Origin: Hyphomicrobiales bacterium | GTDB lineage: Bacteria; Pseudomonadota; Alphaproteobacteria; Rhizobiales; Rhizobiaceae | Reading direction: 5' to 3' | Length of the DNA stretch: 64,000 nt | NCBI GenBank assembly: GCA_900472575.1 | Contig: UCIV01000025.1 | Location: 49,911 to 113,910 of the forward strand | In this document: piece after piece, positions 42,483 to 52,274 of the stretch | Numbering within the stretch: position 1 is the first letter of the stretch | How the letters are laid out: the number at the start of each line of letters is the position of its first letter | Position numbers and translations under genes: made by a program | Notes under the pieces: generated by a model | Database searches by the model: none | Seen by the model: only the letters and a program-made list of their open reading frames with translations | Told to the model about the DNA's origin: nothing

Positions 42483-43914
42483 CCAGCCGCTGGTTGTCGT
42501 CGCCAAATCCGGCGCTAAACGCTTTCTCTCGGCGGTCGAGCCGCAGGCGTTGAAGCTTGGTCTGCGCGTCGGCATGCCGGCGAGCAAGGCGCAGGCGCTG
42601 GTCTCCGATCTGACGATGATCGATGCTGATCCTCAGGCGGATGCCGCGGCGCTCGAACGCCTCGCGCTCTGGGCGCTTCGGCAATACAGCCCGGTCGTCG
42701 CTGTCGACGGGACCGACGGGCTGATCCTCGATACCGAGGGCGCCGATCACCTTCGCGGTGGCGAGCTGTCGCTTATCTCCAGCTTCGTCAACTCGTTGCG
42801 GGCGAGGGGGCTGACCGCGCGCGCTGCGGTTGCCGACACATGGGGCGCCGCATATTCGGTTGCCCGCATGACAGGGGCCGAAACCAGTGTCGTCCCGATC
42901 GGTGAGACCGCCAAGGCGGTGACCGGCCTGCCGATCCATTGCCTGCGGCTGCCCGCTGATACGATCAAGGCGCTGCGCGTGCTCGGCGTTGAGACCGTCG
43001 GCGAGCTGTCGGCCATGCCGCGCGCGCCGCTCACCTTGCGCTTCGGGCCGGAGCTCGGTCGGCGGCTTGACCAGATGTTCGGCCGGCTCGCCGAGCCGAT
43101 CGAGCCCTTGCGCACCCCCGAGCTTGTCGAGGTCTTCAGGAGTTTCCAGGAGCCGATCGGCGCGGCCGAGACAATCGCTAAATATGTCCGCCGGCTCGTG
43201 GATCAGCTGACCGAGAAGCTGGAAACGCGGGGGCTCGGGGTGCGCCGCTCGGATTTGATCATCCATCGGGTCGACAATACCCGCCAGTCGATCCGTGCGG
43301 GCCTTGCAAGGCCGGTGCGCGATCCCGCCCGCCTGTCGAAGCTTCTCTGCGACCGGATCGAGGCGATCGATCCGGGTTTCGGGATCGAGCGTATGGTGCT
43401 TGTTGCTATCATGGCCGAGCCGCTCGAAGAAAAGCAGGTCGCCTCGTCGCTGATCGAGGAAGAGGTCATCGATGTCACCCCGCTCGTCGATATTCTCGGC
43501 AATCGCGGCCAGCGCCTCTACCGGGTCACGCCCATTGCCTCCGACGTCCCCGAACGCTCGGTTCGCAGGATTGCGCCGACGGCGGCCGAGACTGGCGCCG
43601 ACTGGGCCGCGAAATGGCCGAGGCCGTCGCGGCTGCTCGCCTTTCCCGATCCAATCGAGGTGATGAACGTCCTGCCCGACCATCCGCCGGCCGTCTTCAC
43701 CTGGCGCGGCAAGCGCCGGCGGGTGACGCGCGCTGATGGGCCGGAACGCATTTTCGGCGAATGGTGGGTTCGGCCGACCGAAATGCAGGCGGTGCGGGAC
43801 TATTTTGTGGTCGAGGACGAGCAGGGCGAGCGCTACTGGGTGTTTCGCACCGGTGACGGCGTCCATATGGAGACCGGTGCCCATCGCTGGTTTCTCCAAG
43901 GCGTCTTCGGATAA
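42400..43914 (+). CDS. imuB: ImuB, catalytically inactive Y-family polymerase homologue
   Basis: A 504-residue Y-family protein. It starts PRAVSVFFPYLATERIRR, where active polymerases have DxD metal motifs that are missing here, as is normal for ImuB. It has DADPQADAAALERLALWALRQYSPVV, the fingers/palm part DGLILDTEGADHLRGGE, and a long C-terminal region. ImuB is an adaptor that ties DnaE2 to the sliding clamp. I chose the ATG at 42400, where the family begins; the overlap with imuA indicates coupling. Confidence 0.9.
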   Translation: MPRAVSVFFPYLATERIRRTSGYNVPADQPLVVVAKSGAKRFLSAVEPQALKLGLRVGMPASKAQALVSDLTMIDADPQADAAALERLALWALRQYSPVVAVDGTDGLILDTEGADHLRGGELSLISSFVNSLRARGLTARAAVADTWGAAYSVARMTGAETSVVPIGETAKAVTGLPIHCLRLPADTIKALRVLGVETVGELSAMPRAPLTLRFGPELGRRLDQMFGRLAEPIEPLRTPELVEVFRSFQEPIGAAETIAKYVRRLVDQLTEKLETRGLGVRRSDLIIHRVDNTRQSIRAGLARPVRDPARLSKLLCDRIEAIDPGFGIERMVLVAIMAEPLEEKQVASSLIEEEVIDVTPLVDILGNRGQRLYRVTPIASDVPERSVRRIAPTAAETGADWAAKWPRPSRLLAFPDPIEVMNVLPDHPPAVFTWRGKRRRVTRADGPERIFGEWWVRPTEMQAVRDYFVVEDEQGERYWVFRTGDGVHMETGAHRWFLQGVFG

Positions 43915-43926
43915 GGGGGGCTTCGG

Positions 43927-46900
43927 TTGAGATATGCCGAGCTGCAGGTGACCAGCCATTTTTCCTTCCTGCGCGGCGCAAGCTCGGCGCCGGAACTGTT
44001 CGAGACGGCGGCAGCGTTGGGCATCGAGGCGATCGGGATCGTTGACCGCAACAGTCTCGCCGGCATCGTGCGCGCCTGGGAGGCAGCGCGGACAACCGGG
44101 ATCCGGCTTGTCGTCGGCTGCCGGCTCGATCTCGCCGACGGCATGTCGCTTCTCGTTTATCCGACAGATCGGCCGGCCTATTCGCGCCTCACCCGGCTTC
44201 TGTCACTGGGAAAGGGCAGGGGCGGAAAAGGCAAGTGCATCCTCGATCTCACCGATGTCGAAGCCTATAGCGAAGGGCTGATCGCCGTTCTCGTCCCCGA
44301 CGAGGCGGATGAAGTCTATGCCGGCCAACTGCGGAAGATCGCGGAGATCTTCGGCGATCGCGCCTACGTGAGCCTGTGCCTGCGCCGACGCCCGAACGAT
44401 CGGCTGCGTCTCCATAATCTGTCGAACCTCGCCGTAAGGTACAAAGTGAAGACTGTGGTCACCAATGACGTGCTCTTCCATGAGCCGGGTCGCCGGCAGA
44501 TGCAGGACATCGTCACCTGTATCCGCAATCACACGACGATCGACGATGTCGGCTTCGACCGCGAGCGCCATGCCGACCGCTTCCTGAAGGCGCCGGAGGA
44601 AATGCACCGGCTTTTTCCTGAATATCCGGAGGCGCTGGCCCGCTCCAGCGAGATTGTCGAGCGCTGCCGCTTCGACATGTCTCAGCTGCAGTACCAGTAC
44701 CCGGAGGAGGCGATCGTACCGGGCCTCGATGCGCAGCAGTCGCTGACGAAGTTTACCTGGGAAGGCGCGGCCGACCGCTATCCGGAAGGCGTTCCGGAAA
44801 AGGTGCGCAAGGCCATCCTGCATGAACTAGAGCTCATCCGCGAGATGCAGTATGCACCCTATTTCCTCACGGTCTACTCGATCGTTCGTTTCGCCCGATC
44901 GAAGAACATCCTCTGCCAAGGGCGAGGGTCGGCCGCCAATTCCGCCGTCTGTTATTGTCTCGGCATCACGTCCATCAATCCAGAGACCTCCGATCTGCTC
45001 TTCGAACGCTTCGTCAGCCGAGAACGCGACGAACCACCGGATATTGACGTCGACTTCGAGCATAATCGTCGAGAAGAAGTCATCCAGTGGATCTACGAGA
45101 CCTATGGCCGGTCGCGCTCGGCGCTTTGCTGCACCGTTCTCCGGTACCAGACCAAAGGAGCCATGAAGGATGTCGGCAAGGCGCTCGGCCTGCCAGAAGA
45201 TCTGATCGCCCAGCTTCTCTCGGGCGTCTGGGGCTTTAGCCGCGAAGCGATCGGCGAAAAGCAGCTGAAGGACAACAATCTCAACGCCACCGATTATCGA
45301 CTGCGCCTGGCGCTCGAGATCTCCGCGCAGCTGATCGGCACGCCTCGCCATCTCGGCCAGCATCCGGGTGGATTCGTCCTGACCCAGGATCGGCTCGACG
45401 ATCTCGTGCCGATCGAGCCGGCGGCGATGGATGACCGACAAGTCGTGGAATGGGACAAGGACGATATCGAAGTCTTGAAGTTCATGAAAATGGACGTGCT
45501 CGGCCTCGGAATGCTGTCCTGCATGGCCCGCGCCTTCGATCTTCTGGCCGTCCACAAGGATCTGCCCATGGGCCTTGCCGATGTCGAGCAGGAGGACCCG
45601 GCCACCTACGCGATGATCCGCAAAGCCGAAACGCTCGGCACGTTCCAGGTAGAAAGCCGGGCGCAGATGGCGATGCTGCCCCGCCTGAAACCCCGCACCT
45701 TCTATGATCTCGTCATCCAGGTGGCGATCGTCCGTCCCGGTCCGATCCAAGGCGACATGGTTCACCCGTATCTGCGCCGGCGCGAGGGCAAGGAAGAGCC
45801 ATTTTATCCGACGCCTGAGCTTGAGGCGGTTCTGTCAAAGACCCTTGGCGTGCCGCTCTTTCAGGAATCGGCGATGAAGGTGGCTATGGTCTGTGCCGGC
45901 TTTACCGCCGGCGAGGCCGACCAGCTGCGCAAATCCATGGCGACCTTCAAGTTCACCGGCGGCGTCAGCAAGTTCAAGGACAAGCTGATCGCCGGTATGC
46001 TGACGAACGGCTATACCCGGGAATTCGCCGAGCAGACATTTGGCCAGCTGGAAGGCTTCGGCTCCTATGGGTTTCCCGAATCCCATGCCGCAAGCTTTGC
46101 CCTGATCGCTTACGCATCCTGCTGGATCAAATGCCATCACCCGGATGTCTTTTGCGCGGCGCTGATTAACAGCCAGCCGATGGGCTTCTACAGTGTCGCC
46201 CAGATCGTTCAGGATGCGCAAAAGAATGGCGTCGAAGTCCGGCCAGTCTGTGTGAACAGATCCCGCTGGGACTGCACCATGGAGCCGACAGGCCGGGAAG
46301 GGCGCCTGGCAGTTCGGCTCGGGATGCGTGTGGTCAAGGGCATGTCGGAGATAAACGCGGCGCGGATCGTGCTCGCCCGCGGAGAGGCCCCGTTCACATC
46401 GGTCGACGACATGTGGCGGCGCTCGGCCGTGCCGACCGTAACACTTGTCCTTCTCGCGGAGGCAGATGCGTTTCTGCCATCGCTTCGCCTCGAACGCCGT
46501 CAGGCGCTGTGGGATATCAAGCCGCTGCGCGACCAGCCGCTGGAGCTTTGGGCGGCGGCTGATGAACGCGAGGCAAGGACGTCGTCCGAACTGATCGAGC
46601 CCGACGTCGTGCTGAAATCGATGACCGAGGGCAGGGAGGTTGTCGAAGACTACTCCCATACCGGTCTGACGCTTCGCCAGCATCCCGTAAGCTTCCTGCG
46701 CCAGGACCTGAGGAAGAAGCGTATTGTCACCTGCACTGAGGCAATGGCTGAGCGCGACGGTCGCTGGCTCTGGACCGCCGGGCTTGTTCTGGTGAGGCAA
46801 AGGCCGGGATCGGCCAAGGGCGTGATGTTCCTGACCCTCGAAGACGAAACCGGGATCGTCAACGCCGTCGTCTGGCCGTCAATGTTTGAGCGCCAGCGCC

Positions 46901-47181
46901 GGGTGCTGATGACCGCATCGATGATGGGGATCCACGGAAAGATCCAGCGCGAAGGCGAGGTGGTGCATCTGGTGGCTCAGCGGCTGTTCGACTTCTCGGC
47001 CGATCTCTCAAGCCTGGGCGAGCGGGACAATGATTTTCCGGTTCCGCACGGACGCGGCGACCAGGTCAAGCATGGTGCCGGTCCAGATCCACGCGAACGG
47101 CCGATGCCCCAGGCTCGCGAAATTTACATTCCGGATCTCCATATCGATACGCTGAAGGTGAAAAGCCGGAACTTCCACTGA
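43927..47181 (+). CDS. dnaE2: Error-prone DNA polymerase DnaE2
   Basis: A 1084-residue C-family polymerase from a TTG at 43927, after GGGGGG. The N-terminal PHP domain reads YAELQVTSHFSFLRGASSAPELFETAAALGIEAIGIVD, retaining some metal-site residues. The palm has CQGRGSAANSAVCYCLGI and DIDVDFEHNRREEVIQWIY with the catalytic Asp residues. Later come RPGPIQGDMVHPYLRRR and SYGFPESHAASFALIAYASCW, then OB-fold sequence. It carries out LexA-controlled translesion synthesis with ImuA and ImuB. It ends the cassette; no terminator is evident. Confidence 0.95.
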   Translation: MRYAELQVTSHFSFLRGASSAPELFETAAALGIEAIGIVDRNSLAGIVRAWEAARTTGIRLVVGCRLDLADGMSLLVYPTDRPAYSRLTRLLSLGKGRGGKGKCILDLTDVEAYSEGLIAVLVPDEADEVYAGQLRKIAEIFGDRAYVSLCLRRRPNDRLRLHNLSNLAVRYKVKTVVTNDVLFHEPGRRQMQDIVTCIRNHTTIDDVGFDRERHADRFLKAPEEMHRLFPEYPEALARSSEIVERCRFDMSQLQYQYPEEAIVPGLDAQQSLTKFTWEGAADRYPEGVPEKVRKAILHELELIREMQYAPYFLTVYSIVRFARSKNILCQGRGSAANSAVCYCLGITSINPETSDLLFERFVSRERDEPPDIDVDFEHNRREEVIQWIYETYGRSRSALCCTVLRYQTKGAMKDVGKALGLPEDLIAQLLSGVWGFSREAIGEKQLKDNNLNATDYRLRLALEISAQLIGTPRHLGQHPGGFVLTQDRLDDLVPIEPAAMDDRQVVEWDKDDIEVLKFMKMDVLGLGMLSCMARAFDLLAVHKDLPMGLADVEQEDPATYAMIRKAETLGTFQVESRAQMAMLPRLKPRTFYDLVIQVAIVRPGPIQGDMVHPYLRRREGKEEPFYPTPELEAVLSKTLGVPLFQESAMKVAMVCAGFTAGEADQLRKSMATFKFTGGVSKFKDKLIAGMLTNGYTREFAEQTFGQLEGFGSYGFPESHAASFALIAYASCWIKCHHPDVFCAALINSQPMGFYSVAQIVQDAQKNGVEVRPVCVNRSRWDCTMEPTGREGRLAVRLGMRVVKGMSEINAARIVLARGEAPFTSVDDMWRRSAVPTVTLVLLAEADAFLPSLRLERRQALWDIKPLRDQPLELWAAADEREARTSSELIEPDVVLKSMTEGREVVEDYSHTGLTLRQHPVSFLRQDLRKKRIVTCTEAMAERDGRWLWTAGLVLVRQRPGSAKGVMFLTLEDETGIVNAVVWPSMFERQRRVLMTASMMGIHGKIQREGEVVHLVAQRLFDFSADLSSLGERDNDFPVPHGRGDQVKHGAGPDPRERPMPQAREIYIPDLHIDTLKVKSRNFH

Positions 47182-47313
47182 TACGAGGTGTAGAAGAATT
47201 GTGACCATAATCATGCGCGATCGTTCGAGTAATGTAATTTGATTGATTGCGATACAGTGCGGATCTAGCGCGCAGTGGGTACAGCCATTTGAGATACGAA
47301 TATTGGGGCGTCG

Positions 47314-48131
47314 CATGGATATTGATGAATATTTCGAGAAACTGGTCGCATCGGTGCATCACGCTAAGAGTGTCGGTCTGCCATGCAGGAACTGGTGGAG
47401 CAGCGCGATCCGGAATTGCTGGTTCCACTTCTCGCCTTCCGTGAGAGCATTTTAACCTCGGAGGACGAAAGCTGGCTCAATGGGTATCTGACCATCGGTT
47501 TTTTCGCCGGTTGGACCCGTCACGAGCGCCTTGCGGCATTTGCGTTGACCTTCGAAGCGCAGCGCGAGTGGAAAAAGACTGCCGTCCGAGCGCTTTGCGA
47601 ACCGTACACTGAAAGCCAGCTCCTATTTGAAAATGCTCCTGACCTTTACAGGAACATTCGTCAGCGGCAGGGCGGGACGCGAGATCAGGAACTGATTAAC
47701 GTGATCGCCACTGCGTCCGTAGACGGCGGGGAAGTCTATCGCGCCGGCAAGGGTTACACAGAGCTCTGCTCCTATTTGTCTCCCGAAATTGTAAACTGGG
47801 CTCGTAATGAATGGCCGGATGCGCCCACGTTCATTCGGCTGAATGCGGATCGGTATATCGCGGAAAGCCGCCTCAAAAGCTTTGGGAATCGGCGATGGTC
47901 CCAGCGAACCCGGGCTGGTTTAGCAACGTCAGCCTGCGCAAAGGGAGGACGGAATTCGCATCGTATCAATTGCTTGATCGGCCGATTTCCGACGGTCAGG
48001 CAGAATATTGGGATTATCACGTCAAAAAGGTGCGTCGCCTCGAGGTTCGTGTTGAGCGACGTGAAGACAACTACCTCACGATGATGATCGAAGAGTTGCC
48101 AGTGCCCTATCAAACAGCGACGGAGCCAGCA
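47314..48131 (+). pseudogene. Hypothetical protein gene with two frameshifts, running in frame into the aldo/keto reductase
   Basis: Three frames join to one plausible protein of about 270 residues: MDIDEYFEKLVASVHHAKSV, then MQELVEQRDPELLVPLLAFRE to YIAESRLKSFG, then ESAMVPANPGWFSNVSLRKGR to REDNYLTMMIEELPVPYQTA. Each switch fits a single lost base, the second in a G run near 47884. The last frame has no stop before the reductase ATG at 48132, so the original 3' end is gone or fused. The product is unknown; it looks soluble and acidic. Confidence 0.5.
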
Positions 48132-49154
48132 ATGACAAAGACCGGACGTGCCAAAGATATCTTCAAGCCGGAATTCCGCTTCGGGATGGGCGGCGTTTCG
48201 CTCGGAAACGAGTTCAACAAGATCACCGACAAGGAGGCGCAAGCCGCGCTTGAAACGGCATGGAACGTGGGCGTCCGGTATTTCGACGTCGCTCCCTGGT
48301 ACGGCCTCGGTCTGGCTGAGCGTCGGTTTGGCCACTTCCTGCACAATCAGAAGCGCTCCTCCTATCTTCTGTCGTCCAAGGTCGGCAAGCTTCTCAAGGC
48401 GTCAAAATCCAACAGCCACGAGAAGAAGTATCCTCTGTCGGATTCTCCGAACGATCTTGTCATCGATTACACCGCCGATGGCGTCCGCCGCTCGATCGAG
48501 GACAGTCTTCAGAGGCTTGGTGTCGACAGCCTCGACATTGCTTTCGTCCACGACCTGTCGCCGGATTTCGCGTTTTTCCCGACGCCTTGGGAAGAGCAGT
48601 ACGAGATCGCCCGCAAGGGAGCGTTTCCGGAGCTGTCGAAAATGCGCGAGGAAGGGATCATCAAGGGCTGGGGCGTGGGCGGGAACACACCGATGGCGAT
48701 CCACAAGGTGATGGACGATGCCGATCCGGACGTGTGCCTCTGCGCACGACAATATTCGCTGATCGACCACGCTGAGACCATCGACCATCTTTTTCCGGCC
48801 GTGCGCGAAAAAGGCGTCTCGCTCGTCATCGGCTCCAGCCTGAATGCCGGTTTCCTTGGCGGTAGCCCGCGCTACAATTACGGCGCGGAGAACTACAAGA
48901 TCCCACCCGAGGTCATCGAAAAGCGGGCGAAACTCCGCGACGTCGCGGAACGCAATGGCGTTGACCTTCGCACTGCCGCTATCCAGTTTTCCGCGGCTCC
49001 AGATGTCGCCGTTGCGCTTGTCATCGGCGCCGGTAGCGATCGCCAGATCCGTGAGGACTGGAATGTGATGCAAACCAAGATCTCGAACAAATTCTGGCAG
49101 GAGCTGAAGTCGCACGGACTTGTCCACAATGACGCCACAACACCGGTGGTGTAA
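48132..49154 (+). CDS. Aldo/keto reductase (aldose/pyridoxal dehydrogenase-like)
   Basis: A 340-residue NAD(P)-dependent aldo/keto reductase. It has FRFGMGGVSLGNEFN near the start, the catalytic Tyr in RYFDVAPWYGLGLAERRFG with its following Lys in SSKVGKLL, His in IAFVHDLSPD, and AIQFSAAPDVAVALVIGAGS for cofactor binding. It fits the L-fucose/D-threo-aldose dehydrogenase and pyridoxal 4-dehydrogenase group. The substrate is open. ATG 48132 has GGAG six bases upstream, although the open frame extends back. A terminator hairpin follows at 49162. Confidence 0.88.
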   Translation: MTKTGRAKDIFKPEFRFGMGGVSLGNEFNKITDKEAQAALETAWNVGVRYFDVAPWYGLGLAERRFGHFLHNQKRSSYLLSSKVGKLLKASKSNSHEKKYPLSDSPNDLVIDYTADGVRRSIEDSLQRLGVDSLDIAFVHDLSPDFAFFPTPWEEQYEIARKGAFPELSKMREEGIIKGWGVGGNTPMAIHKVMDDADPDVCLCARQYSLIDHAETIDHLFPAVREKGVSLVIGSSLNAGFLGGSPRYNYGAENYKIPPEVIEKRAKLRDVAERNGVDLRTAAIQFSAAPDVAVALVIGAGSDRQIREDWNVMQTKISNKFWQELKSHGLVHNDATTPVV

Positions 49155-49161
49155 TTTGGCC

Positions 49162-49190
49162 GGATTGGCCGTGACACGGCCGATCCTTTT
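49162..49190 (+). terminator. Terminator after the aldo/keto reductase
   Basis: GGATTGGCCGT and ACGGCCGATCC form an 11-bp stem (one G-U) with loop GAC, followed by four Ts, eight bases after the reductase stop. Confidence 0.75.
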
Positions 49191-49338
49191 GACAATTGGT
49201 GATGCCAATTCAAAATGCGGTTGATACCGCGGCTAAGCGATTGCTGAGCTTTAGAAGCGTCGCTTGGTCGGAATGACGGGTCATACGTCTGATCCCTTCT
49301 AGACCGCAGTGCTCGATCTATGAAAGATATCAGCCACT

Positions 49339-50385
49339 TTACAGCGTGGCGAGAGCACGGTTGTTGATCTGACCTGCGTAATTGTTCCGGATTTCGACCT
49401 TCTGTTCCAACGCAATGATGACGTCGACCGACAGATCCACTCCGTGAAGCCCGGTAATATCCGGAAGGCCGCCTGGAGTGAAGACATTGATCTCGAGGAT
49501 CTTGTCGCCGACGATGTCTAGCCCGACCAGAAACATGCCGTCTTCTATCAGTTTAGGGCGAACCATTTCCGCCACCGCAAGAATTTCGGATGTGATCTCG
49601 GCGCTTGCCGCAGTACCAGCAGCATGCATGTTGGAGCGCACCTCGCCCTTCGCCGGAACACGACGCAGCGCGGCGTAGGCGCCGTCCCGCTGCAACGGGC
49701 GACCGTTCATCAGGAAAAGACGAATGTCGCCGGCCGTCGCGTCGGGAAGATAGCCTTGCGCGATCAGGTAACCTTCGCCGCTGACGGCCTCGAATATCTG
49801 GTTGAGATTGGCTTCCTTGCTGGAGGCGATCTTGAAAACGTTTTTCCCGCCGGAACCTTGCAGCGGCTTGAGGATGGCGCCCTGTTTCTGCTCGTCGATA
49901 AAGGCGCGGATCTCCTCGATGCTTTTAGAGATAAGGGTTGTTGGCCGAACGGCCTCAGGAAAACCCTGGAAATAGAGCTTATTTTGCGCGCGGGCCAGGC
50001 CGTCAGGGTCGTTGAGCGTAAGCACGCCGCGTTCGGCCGCTAGACGACCGAAAATGATGCCGGCATGGGCTGCCCAAGGCCGCTCATCAGCGTCCTGAGA
50101 GGGGTCATTCCGCAGCAACAGGACGTCAATCTCCTCGATTGGGATCGTATGGATCTCAGCCTGCTCGCCCTGCAACGCCGCTATGAATGTATCTGGCTTC
50201 CTGGTCTTGCCTTTTTTGACAGTGGTCGTGCGCACCATCAGGCTGTCATCGGGGCGCAACACGAAATCGCCGGGTGTCAGGTAGCAAACCTCATGGCCGC
50301 GGGCGATTGCGGCAAGCGCTAGCGCCGTAGTCGTATAGAATGCGGCCTCATCGGCAATCGAGTTCACAAAAAATGCAATCCGCAT
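49339..50385 (-). CDS. ATP-grasp ligase, glutathione-synthetase-like
   Basis: A 348-residue ATP-grasp protein resembling GshB. The N-terminal domain starts RIAFFVNSIADEAAFYTT. The ATP-grasp core has TLISKSIEEIRAF, the phosphate-binding loop ILKPLQGSGGKNVFKI, and the metal-binding LVGLDIVGDKILEINVFTPGGL with Glu and Asn for magnesium. Such enzymes join a carboxylate to an amine via an acyl phosphate. Rhizobia already have true gshB elsewhere, so this copy probably acts on something else. The ATG at 50385 overlaps the DUF1704 stop; a GTG at 50388 is adjacent. It is the third gene of an operon with DUF1704 and an N-formylglutamate-amidohydrolase-like gene. Confidence 0.85.
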   Translation of the reverse strand: MRIAFFVNSIADEAAFYTTTALALAAIARGHEVCYLTPGDFVLRPDDSLMVRTTTVKKGKTRKPDTFIAALQGEQAEIHTIPIEEIDVLLLRNDPSQDADERPWAAHAGIIFGRLAAERGVLTLNDPDGLARAQNKLYFQGFPEAVRPTTLISKSIEEIRAFIDEQKQGAILKPLQGSGGKNVFKIASSKEANLNQIFEAVSGEGYLIAQGYLPDATAGDIRLFLMNGRPLQRDGAYAALRRVPAKGEVRSNMHAAGTAASAEITSEILAVAEMVRPKLIEDGMFLVGLDIVGDKILEINVFTPGGLPDITGLHGVDLSVDVIIALEQKVEIRNNYAGQINNRALATL

Positions 50386-52274
50386 CACGCCTCCTGTCGT
50401 TGAATCATGTCGAGAGGACGCATGCCGTCTCTGGCGCGTGCCAGTCGGGTGCGGCCGTCTTCGGTTTCGAGAAAGAGGGGACGAACCGCCGGCAGGCGCA
50501 GCAGGCCGCGCTCTGCCAACTCCTGCATCACACCGAAATGCGAGGCGGCTATCTTACCCATCCAGAAGGGTTCGAGTGCGCCACCGGTGCGCAGATGATC
50601 GAGCAGGGCAAGCAGACCGCGCAGATAGATCGCGTCCTTGGCCAGGCCGCCGCCGCGATAAAGCCGCAGAACGATATTGAACGCGGCCGGCGGCGTAAAA
50701 TTATGCTGCTCGACAAGAAGAGAGTAGGTTTCGGTAAAGGTTGCTCCGTCCAGCATCGACGCACATCCGACCACCCGTCCGGCAATCAGCCTCAAGCGCG
50801 CCGGCGTCATGCCGCCCGACAGGTATTCGGCGAAAACGGCCAGACCTTCTTGCATGCCCTCATATCCCGCAAGGCCGGAGCGAAACAGCCGCAGGCCCTG
50901 GGCCGATCCGTTGAAATAGGTTAGCAGGTGGACACCGATCTCATGCGACAGCAGCGGCTCGACCCGAGCCATGTCCATCACGGTGCTGCGTGCGATCAAC
51001 AAGCGATGGCCAGATACCATCAGGCCGGACGGCAGGTCGTCGCGAAGCTCGACGGAGACGTCGAACTCCTTCAGCCGGCGATGATAGGCGGCAATCATCG
51101 TGCGGGCACGTCGTTCCACCTGAAAGCAGTCGGCCATCCGGCCCTGTGCCGCCCCGTCGTCGTCACCGCTCGGTTCCGTATTGGTAAGCTGCGACAGAAT
51201 GATCTGCGCCTCGCGCAGCAGCGAGGGTTCCACCGGACCGTATAGCGCGCGACCGAATTCGACGAACTGCGGTTTCTGGCGGGAGGAAAGGAGCGAGAGC
51301 TGAAGATCGAGTTCCTGTTGTTTTTCGCGATAAAGCTGGTACAGGACCGGGTCTTCGAGATGGTCGAAGGAAATCGAAAAGAGCTTCCGTTTTGCCGCCT
51401 CGACCTGCAGGGCAAGAGGACGGTACAGAAAGACGGGTTGATGGCCCTCTTGCTTGAACGCTTCGAAAGCCGACTCGGCATTGATCGGCGTGACCGCCAG
51501 CAGGAAATCGAATGTCGAGGCCACCTCGTCAATGCTTCGGTCGACACGCGAGACCGCATCCACGAAGGCCCTGCGTCCGAGTGCCCGATGCGTCTTCGGC
51601 TGGAGGATTTTTCCGGCTTCGACGACACACGCGATGGCTCGCAGACCCGCGTCGAACAGGACCGACACCAATTGGTCGTGAAGTTCCGGATAAATCTGGT
51701 CGCTGCCGGGTTGCCGGTAGACGGGGGCAAACCTGACGGCAAGTGTCGAACAGCCGAGGTCACGCCCCAACGCCTTATCTTCGCGCGCCGGAGGCGCTTC
51801 CGCGCGTTCGACTCGCGGCGTTCGAAACCTTGTCTCGCTGTCGCTTATCGCGGCGGAAAATGTTTCAGCCGACTCCGCCATGTCCGCGCTCGCCCATATA
51901 GCAATCTCGAATGGAGGCAGGAAAGGCGCATCGTCGGTCAGGAACCGATCCTGCTTCAACTCGCCGATGTCGAACAGGATGAATGCGCCGAACTGTTGGC
52001 GCAGCGGAGCCTCTATGGCCTCGATCACCATGATCGCGGATGCCGCATGCGGAGTTATGAGATAGGACGCGTTTGCTTGTGCGATGTCGCGGGCGGCCGG
52101 CTCTGCTCCGTCCTCGGCGATATGGACGCAAAGGAAGGGAAGCGGCCGGTCGATATGCAGCCGTCCTCCGCCGGGCAAGTCGCGCCGGATCGACTTGCCG
52201 TGGGCAAGGCAGAATACGATCTCGTCGAGCCAGTTGTCGTCACTGCTGCGAGTTTGCGACGAGGCGTTGGTCAT
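50385..52274 (-). CDS. DUF1704 metallopeptidase-like protein (QEGLA motif, MATCAP/TMCP homologue)
   Basis: A 629-residue protein. The zinc-binding signature is LLSHEIGVHLLTYFNG (HExxxH at residues 444-449), and the QEGLAVFAEYL motif at 475 supplies a third ligand Glu. This is DUF1704, often labelled 'flavohemoglobin expression-modulating QEGLA protein'. The eukaryotic family members MATCAP and TMCP are zinc carboxypeptidases that remove C-terminal residues, including tubulin Tyr. Residues 170-440 include CSTLAVRFAPVYR and a helical SRQKPQFVEFGRALYG region. Its start and stop overlap its neighbours by 4 bp and 3 bp (ATGA, TGATG), giving a tight operon with a ligase. A carboxypeptidase role here is inference. 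Confidence 0.85.
   Translation of the reverse strand: MTNASSQTRSSDDNWLDEIVFCLAHGKSIRRDLPGGGRLHIDRPLPFLCVHIAEDGAEPAARDIAQANASYLITPHAASAIMVIEAIEAPLRQQFGAFILFDIGELKQDRFLTDDAPFLPPFEIAIWASADMAESAETFSAAISDSETRFRTPRVERAEAPPAREDKALGRDLGCSTLAVRFAPVYRQPGSDQIYPELHDQLVSVLFDAGLRAIACVVEAGKILQPKTHRALGRRAFVDAVSRVDRSIDEVASTFDFLLAVTPINAESAFEAFKQEGHQPVFLYRPLALQVEAAKRKLFSISFDHLEDPVLYQLYREKQQELDLQLSLLSSRQKPQFVEFGRALYGPVEPSLLREAQIILSQLTNTEPSGDDDGAAQGRMADCFQVERRARTMIAAYHRRLKEFDVSVELRDDLPSGLMVSGHRLLIARSTVMDMARVEPLLSHEIGVHLLTYFNGSAQGLRLFRSGLAGYEGMQEGLAVFAEYLSGGMTPARLRLIAGRVVGCASMLDGATFTETYSLLVEQHNFTPPAAFNIVLRLYRGGGLAKDAIYLRGLLALLDHLRTGGALEPFWMGKIAASHFGVMQELAERGLLRLPAVRPLFLETEDGRTRLARARDGMRPLDMIQRQEA

Noticed and set aside
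42358..43959. Antisense frame of 533 codons opposite imuB
   Set aside because: Shadow of imuB in high-GC DNA; no motifs and no ribosome site.
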